Source: Phycisphaerales bacterium UBA1845
Lineage (GTDB): Bacteria > Planctomycetota > Phycisphaerae > UBA1845
Direction of reading: 5' to 3'
Length of the DNA: 37,288 bases
Assembly (NCBI GenBank): GCA_002338715.1
Contig: DDIR01000073.1
Location: 42,526 to 79,813 of the forward strand
Of the stretch, positions 33,388-37,288 are shown piece after piece (within the stretch, counting starts at the first letter, position 1; each line of letters begins with the position of its first letter). A program made the translations under genes and the position numbers. The notes below the pieces were generated by a model, which worked only from the letters and a program-made list of their open reading frames with translations, did not search any database and had not been told where the DNA came from.

Positions 33388-34566
33388 TTAGTGTTTCACC
33401 CACGTCAGGTGGTAGTCCTTGTCTTCGAGCGTGTCGGCGAACTTGGTTTTGATGAGCGGTTTGTAGGTGTCGCACATGACAGCCAGTTCGCTGGTTCGCT
33501 TGACGCCGATCGACGCTTCGTACGTTCCGGGGTGCGGGCCGTGCGGGATGCCCATCGGGTGCAGGCTGATCGACTCGGACTCGATGCCCTTGCGCGACGT
33601 GAAGTTGCCCTCGACGTAGTAAAGGATTTCGTCCATGTCGACGCTTGCATGTCCATACGGGCAAGGGATGGCCTTCTCGTGGAAGTCAACCATGCGCGGA
33701 ACGAACGAGCACACCACGAAGTTGTTGCCGGTAAACGTGATGTGAATCGTCGGCGGCAGGTGGATCAATCCCGTCTTCGGTTGATAGTCGAGGATGTTAA
33801 ACGCCACCGGGTAGTTGAATCCGTCCCACCCTTCCAACTCGTAGGGCCAATGCTCGAAAATGTGGGCGGAGAGTTTGTTGCTGAGCTTGGTCACCAGCGG
33901 ATAAGGCGGCTTACCGTGCTTGGCTTCGTCGAATTTCAGCAGTTCCATTGGAATACGAAAATCGCGATGGGTGTACGGGGCGAACATGCTGATCTGCCCG
34001 ACATCGTTGCGGTACTCTTTGGGGATGCCGAGATATTGGCTCCCTTCGAAGACGAGCATCGTTCCCTTGTTGCCTTCGAGGTGAATGCGGTAGGGCGTGC
34101 CCTTGGGAATCATCAGGTAGTCGTACTTGCGGAAAGGCAGAATCCCGTAGACGCTTTCCACGTGACCGTTGCCCTCTTTGACGAAGTACAGTTCGTCGCC
34201 ATCGGCGTTTGAGAAGAAATTCTTCGGTGCTTCACTGGGTTTGATGATGCCGATTTGCACGTCGGCATTGACCATCATCGTGCGCCTGCCCGTGAGGAAG
34301 TCGCCACCGTGGGGCATGTCCTGCGACTTGATGTGGCGGCGGTGGAGCGGCTGATCGTCGACGAGTTCAAACGGGCAGAACCCATTGACGCTGACGGCTT
34401 CGACCGCGTTTTCATCGGTGGGCGGGATCTTGAAGTAGAGAATCGAGTACGCCCCTTCGAATCCACGGCGGGTGACGCACTGTTCCATCAGCAATTTGCC
34501 TGATTCATCATAAAATGCCGTGTGTGGTTTTGGGGGCACTTTGCCGAGTTGGTGACGTTGAATCAT
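33388..34566 (-). CDS. hmgA: Homogentisate 1,2-dioxygenase
   Basis: A 392-residue protein. The likely iron ligands are His306 (PYGHASVD), Glu313 (DMDEILYYVEGNF) and His342 (GIPHGPHPG). It opens the ring of homogentisate, a step in phenylalanine/tyrosine breakdown, producing maleylacetoacetate. Length and motifs fit the family. ATG 34566 has GAAGGA-like bases upstream. It is the first of three genes on this strand. 4-hydroxyphenylpyruvate dioxygenase and fumarylacetoacetase are not in the window. Confidence 0.95.
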   Translation of the reverse strand: MIQRHQLGKVPPKPHTAFYDESGKLLMEQCVTRRGFEGAYSILYFKIPPTDENAVEAVSVNGFCPFELVDDQPLHRRHIKSQDMPHGGDFLTGRRTMMVNADVQIGIIKPSEAPKNFFSNADGDELYFVKEGNGHVESVYGILPFRKYDYLMIPKGTPYRIHLEGNKGTMLVFEGSQYLGIPKEYRNDVGQISMFAPYTHRDFRIPMELLKFDEAKHGKPPYPLVTKLSNKLSAHIFEHWPYELEGWDGFNYPVAFNILDYQPKTGLIHLPPTIHITFTGNNFVVCSFVPRMVDFHEKAIPCPYGHASVDMDEILYYVEGNFTSRKGIESESISLHPMGIPHGPHPGTYEASIGVKRTSELAVMCDTYKPLIKTKFADTLEDKDYHLTWVKH

Positions 34567-34717
34567 GATGGCTTCCTTCTCTTGATGACCTGCGACGATT
34601 TTGAACTGGCGAAGATTTTGGGCTGCCCTGAAGCGTCATAAACGGGATCATATCGATGTCGTTTGGCTTCGACGATGGGGGCAATTCGTTTTTCTTGCGA
34701 ATTCGCCAGCCTTCGAG

Positions 34718-36655
34718 ATGATACCGCAAATGCCGAACCCAATGACCACAACCACACCCGACGGCAACAACCGCAATCGCCCCATGCGCTTCGGGCACTG
34801 GATACTGGCGATCCTCGCGTTCGCTGCCGCCATCGCCTTGAGCCTGGAGTACGGGTTTGACGAGCCGCCGATACCGACCAATGTGCTGTTGATCGTTCAG
34901 TTGGTCGCGATTGCGGGATACGTCTTTTCGCTTGTCCATTCATTTTGGACCGCAACGTCCTGGCGTGCAACTTTGCGGCGGCGGTGCCTCGATCTGCTGT
35001 TCATGGTGGCGGCTGGCTTGCTCTTGAGCTTCGAATTCGGGGAGACCGGGCAACCGCTGCTGCGACTGGGGACGATCTACGTGGTGACGATTCAGATCCT
35101 GATTGTCGCGAGGATCCTGATCGGCGTGGTTCGGTGGAACCTCGAGTTGTCGCAGCGACAGTTGCATCCTTCGCGCTGGGTGGTGGTGACGTTTGCGTGC
35201 GTGATCTTCGTCGGGGGTTGCCTGTTGGCCCTTCCCAAAGCGATGACGCCGGAGGCTCGTTTGCGGGCAGAAGCCGACATTCCGCGCCACCTGGTGGTGT
35301 CGCTGTTCACCTCGACAAGCGCCACCTGCGTGACCGGGCTCGCCATCTATGATACGGCCACGGATTATTCGCGCTTCGGGCAGTTGATCATCCTGGGGCT
35401 GATCCAGCTTGGCGGTCTTGGCATCATGATTTCGTCGACGATGCTGGGGTTGCTCATCGGGCGCAACCTGTCGTTGAAGCAATCGCTGGTGTTGCAGAGC
35501 GACCTTCACCGCGAAACCGTGGGCAGCCTTCGGACGATCGGCCGATTTGTCATCCTCACGACGCTGGTGCTCGAATGCATCGGGGCGCTCTTGTGCTATC
35601 CGATGTTTGCGGCGCAGCTTGATTGCACGTCGGACCGGATTCTTTACTCGGTGTTTCACGCGGTCAGTGCATTCTGCAATGCCGGTTTCGCACTGCAATC
35701 GGACAGCTTTGTATCGATGAGCGATTCGTGGGGGGTTTATGTCTCCATCATGCCGCTGATCGTGTTGGGCGGGTTGGGCTTCCCCGTGCTGCAGGATGTC
35801 TGGAATCGGTGGATGTCGCGGTTTGAACCGTTGCCCGAATCGAATGGCAATGACCCGGTCCTCAAGTGGGCCCGCCCGGTTCGTCGTCGACCCGGTCGTC
35901 TGCAACTTCATTCGCGGATCGTGATCTGGTCGTCTTTGATCTTGATCATTGCACCTGCCGGCATGCTCTTTCTTTTTGAGTCGCTTGATTGGCGGGCGAC
36001 ATCGGTCAAACCGATCGACACCGCACAGGTCAGCGATGCCGCAATCGATACGGATGTCGTGCAGGACTTCGGCGTCATGAAGGAGATGGATTGGTTTGGG
36101 CGGGCGCGCGGGGCGCTGTTTCAATCGGTGACCGCCAGGACGGCTGGGTTTAACACGGTGGCGATGGATGCGGAATCGCTGTCGCCGGGAAGCCGCTTCA
36201 TGCTGATGCTTTTGATGTTCGTTGGTGGTTCGCCCGCATCGACGGCTGGCGGCGTGAAAACGGTGACGGTTGGGATTTTGGTTCTGGGATTGATCGCGAC
36301 GCTGCGCAAGCGCGACCGCATCGAACTGTTTGGTCGAACGATTCCGCGCGACCTGGTCGAACGCGCGGGCGTTCTGGTGGTTTTGATGTTTGCGTTGATA
36401 TCGTCGATCGTGCTGGCGTTGGCATTGACGGAGTCAGCCCCTTTGCGTGACATTCTGTTTGAGGCAGTGTCAGCATGTGGCACTGTCGGGTTGTCGTGCG
36501 GGTTGTCGGCGAAGTTGACGGTGCCCGGTCAGTTGATCATCATGCTGGGAATGTTCGCCGGACGGCTCGGACCGCTGACGCTGATGGTCGCACTGGCCGA
36601 CAAAGCGATGCCCATGCCCTATGAATATCCGGAAGAACGCGTGACGATCGGTTAG
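34718..36655 (+). CDS. KtrB/TrkH-family potassium transporter with N-terminal membrane extension
   Basis: A 645-residue protein. The C-terminal 450 residues have the four pore repeats: TSTSATCVTGLAIYD, HAVSAFCNAGFALQSDS, QSVTARTAGFNTVAM, EAVSACGTVGLSCGLS. An extra about 180-residue N-terminal region with about five membrane segments precedes the usual first segment. KtrB normally has about 450 residues. It takes up K+ and works with the KtrA gene that follows 50 bp later. The start is uncertain (ATG 34718, or ATG 34742; a TTG at 34601 is less likely). Confidence 0.92.
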   Translation: MIPQMPNPMTTTTPDGNNRNRPMRFGHWILAILAFAAAIALSLEYGFDEPPIPTNVLLIVQLVAIAGYVFSLVHSFWTATSWRATLRRRCLDLLFMVAAGLLLSFEFGETGQPLLRLGTIYVVTIQILIVARILIGVVRWNLELSQRQLHPSRWVVVTFACVIFVGGCLLALPKAMTPEARLRAEADIPRHLVVSLFTSTSATCVTGLAIYDTATDYSRFGQLIILGLIQLGGLGIMISSTMLGLLIGRNLSLKQSLVLQSDLHRETVGSLRTIGRFVILTTLVLECIGALLCYPMFAAQLDCTSDRILYSVFHAVSAFCNAGFALQSDSFVSMSDSWGVYVSIMPLIVLGGLGFPVLQDVWNRWMSRFEPLPESNGNDPVLKWARPVRRRPGRLQLHSRIVIWSSLILIIAPAGMLFLFESLDWRATSVKPIDTAQVSDAAIDTDVVQDFGVMKEMDWFGRARGALFQSVTARTAGFNTVAMDAESLSPGSRFMLMLLMFVGGSPASTAGGVKTVTVGILVLGLIATLRKRDRIELFGRTIPRDLVERAGVLVVLMFALISSIVLALALTESAPLRDILFEAVSACGTVGLSCGLSAKLTVPGQLIIMLGMFAGRLGPLTLMVALADKAMPMPYEYPEERVTIG

Positions 36656-36705
36656 ACAGAAGCTGTGCGTCACGAAGTCAGATACTTAAGCGAATTGGAT
36701 TTGCC

Positions 36706-37288
36706 ATGAGAAGGTTTGCGGTCATTGGATTGGGGCGGTTTGGTGAGCATCTTGCACGGGCGCTCGCCCAAGCCGGAGACGAAGTCATCGCCATCGATCG
36801 CGATTCGGACTATGTCGATCGCGTGCGCGACGATGTGACCTTGGCCGTCCGCATGGACTCGACCGACAAGATGGCCCTCGTTGCCCAGGGGATCGCCGAA
36901 GTGGATGCGGCGATCGTGACGATTGGCGAGGCGTTTGAGTCGTCCATATTGACGGTCGTGACGTTGAAGGAACTCGGCGTGCCGCGAATCATCGCGCGGG
37001 CGATGACCGATCTGCAAGGCAAGATTCTTCGCAAAGTCGGTGCCGATGAAATCGCGTCAGCCGAACAGGAATCGGCGATGCGCTGGGCCCATCGTTTGTC
37101 ACTTCCGAACCTGTCGCAGTACATCGAACTCGAAGCCGACCACAGCCTCGTGTACATCGCGGCGCCGGCTGCCTTTGTGGGTAAGACGCTGCTGGAGTTG
37201 CGTTTGCGAGCCGACCATCAGGTGAACCTGGTGGCCATCCGCCGCGACCGCGTGACCAAGACCGCCGGTGATGAGGCGACCCGCCAGT
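36706..37288 (+). CDS. KtrA/TrkA-family regulatory subunit, cut by window end
   Basis: The visible 194 residues start MRRFAVIGLGRFGEHLARALAQ, an RCK_N Rossmann fold with GLGRFG. They continue to ASAEQESAMRWAHRLSLPNLSQYIEL and a TrkA_C-like start (SLVYIAAPAAFVGKTLLEL). A KtrA is about 220 residues, so roughly 25-35 remain beyond the window. It binds nucleotides and gates the KtrB-like channel just upstream. Confidence 0.93.
   Translation, partial: MRRFAVIGLGRFGEHLARALAQAGDEVIAIDRDSDYVDRVRDDVTLAVRMDSTDKMALVAQGIAEVDAAIVTIGEAFESSILTVVTLKELGVPRIIARAMTDLQGKILRKVGADEIASAEQESAMRWAHRLSLPNLSQYIELEADHSLVYIAAPAAFVGKTLLELRLRADHQVNLVAIRRDRVTKTAGDEATRQ

Overview
This looks like a chromosomal segment of a moderately GC-rich bacterium, most likely a planctomycete (Planctomycetota) or close relative. 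The pointers are a membrane protein ending in a C-x2-CGYDLR...CPECG zinc ribbon, a homogentisate dioxygenase of the type carrying a DEILYYVEGNF motif, many small lipoproteins, sparse operons and abundant hairpin repeats. The assignment rests on gene style only; no rRNA or other phylogenetic marker beyond rpsO and pnp is present.

Layout. 0.4-3.4 kb (minus): a matrixin-like metalloprotease lipoprotein candidate and an unknown secreted protein. 3.5-7.3 kb (minus): a ROK-family regulator followed by a fused NagB-like/PIG-L-like amino-sugar enzyme. 7.6-10.3 kb (plus): an 814-residue lipoprotein that joins three peptidoglycan-active modules (DUF1460 amidase-like, class A beta-lactamase-like serine hydrolase, VanX-type D-Ala-D-Ala dipeptidase), then a 51-residue exported peptide. 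10.3-12.7 kb: an LpxL/HtrB-like acyltransferase with its usual catalytic His replaced by Tyr, divergent from a metallo-beta-lactamase-fold hydrolase translationally coupled to a thioredoxin-fold lipoprotein. 12.7-13.7 kb: repeats, a strong terminator and two tandem small lipoprotein-like genes sharing a near-identical C-terminal motif. 14.4-17.3 kb (minus): trkA-trkH. 17.7-20.5 kb (plus): rpsO-pnp with a terminator. 20.8-23.0 kb (plus): a cytoplasmic histidine kinase and an NtrC-type regulator. 23.5-26.5 kb: an ECF-type sigma factor with a ZAS zinc-finger protein, divergent from YHS-domain, RclC-like and NTF2-like genes. 26.5-28.4 kb: three unrecognised proteins. 28.5-30.5 kb (minus): an RnfD/NqrB-like membrane protein fused to Sel1-like repeats. 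30.6-31.3 kb (plus): a ribbon-helix-helix/ParE-type toxin-antitoxin pair with a near-consensus promoter. 31.5-34.6 kb (minus): phenylalanine/tyrosine breakdown genes hmgA, a flavin reductase and phhA. 34.7 kb to the end (plus): a second potassium system, KtrB-like with a long extra membrane domain, and a KtrA-like gene cut by the window edge.

Functional themes. There are two complete-looking K+ uptake systems, one amino-sugar regulator/enzyme pair, a peptidoglycan/D-Ala-D-Ala degrading lipoprotein, and aromatic amino acid catabolism (4-hydroxyphenylpyruvate dioxygenase and fumarylacetoacetase must lie elsewhere). Several interspersed hairpin repeat families are visible. The clearest is a 74-bp REPIN-like element present three times with identical 24-bp inverted arms and a fixed 26-bp variable centre; two copies bracket the phhA-flavin reductase pair.
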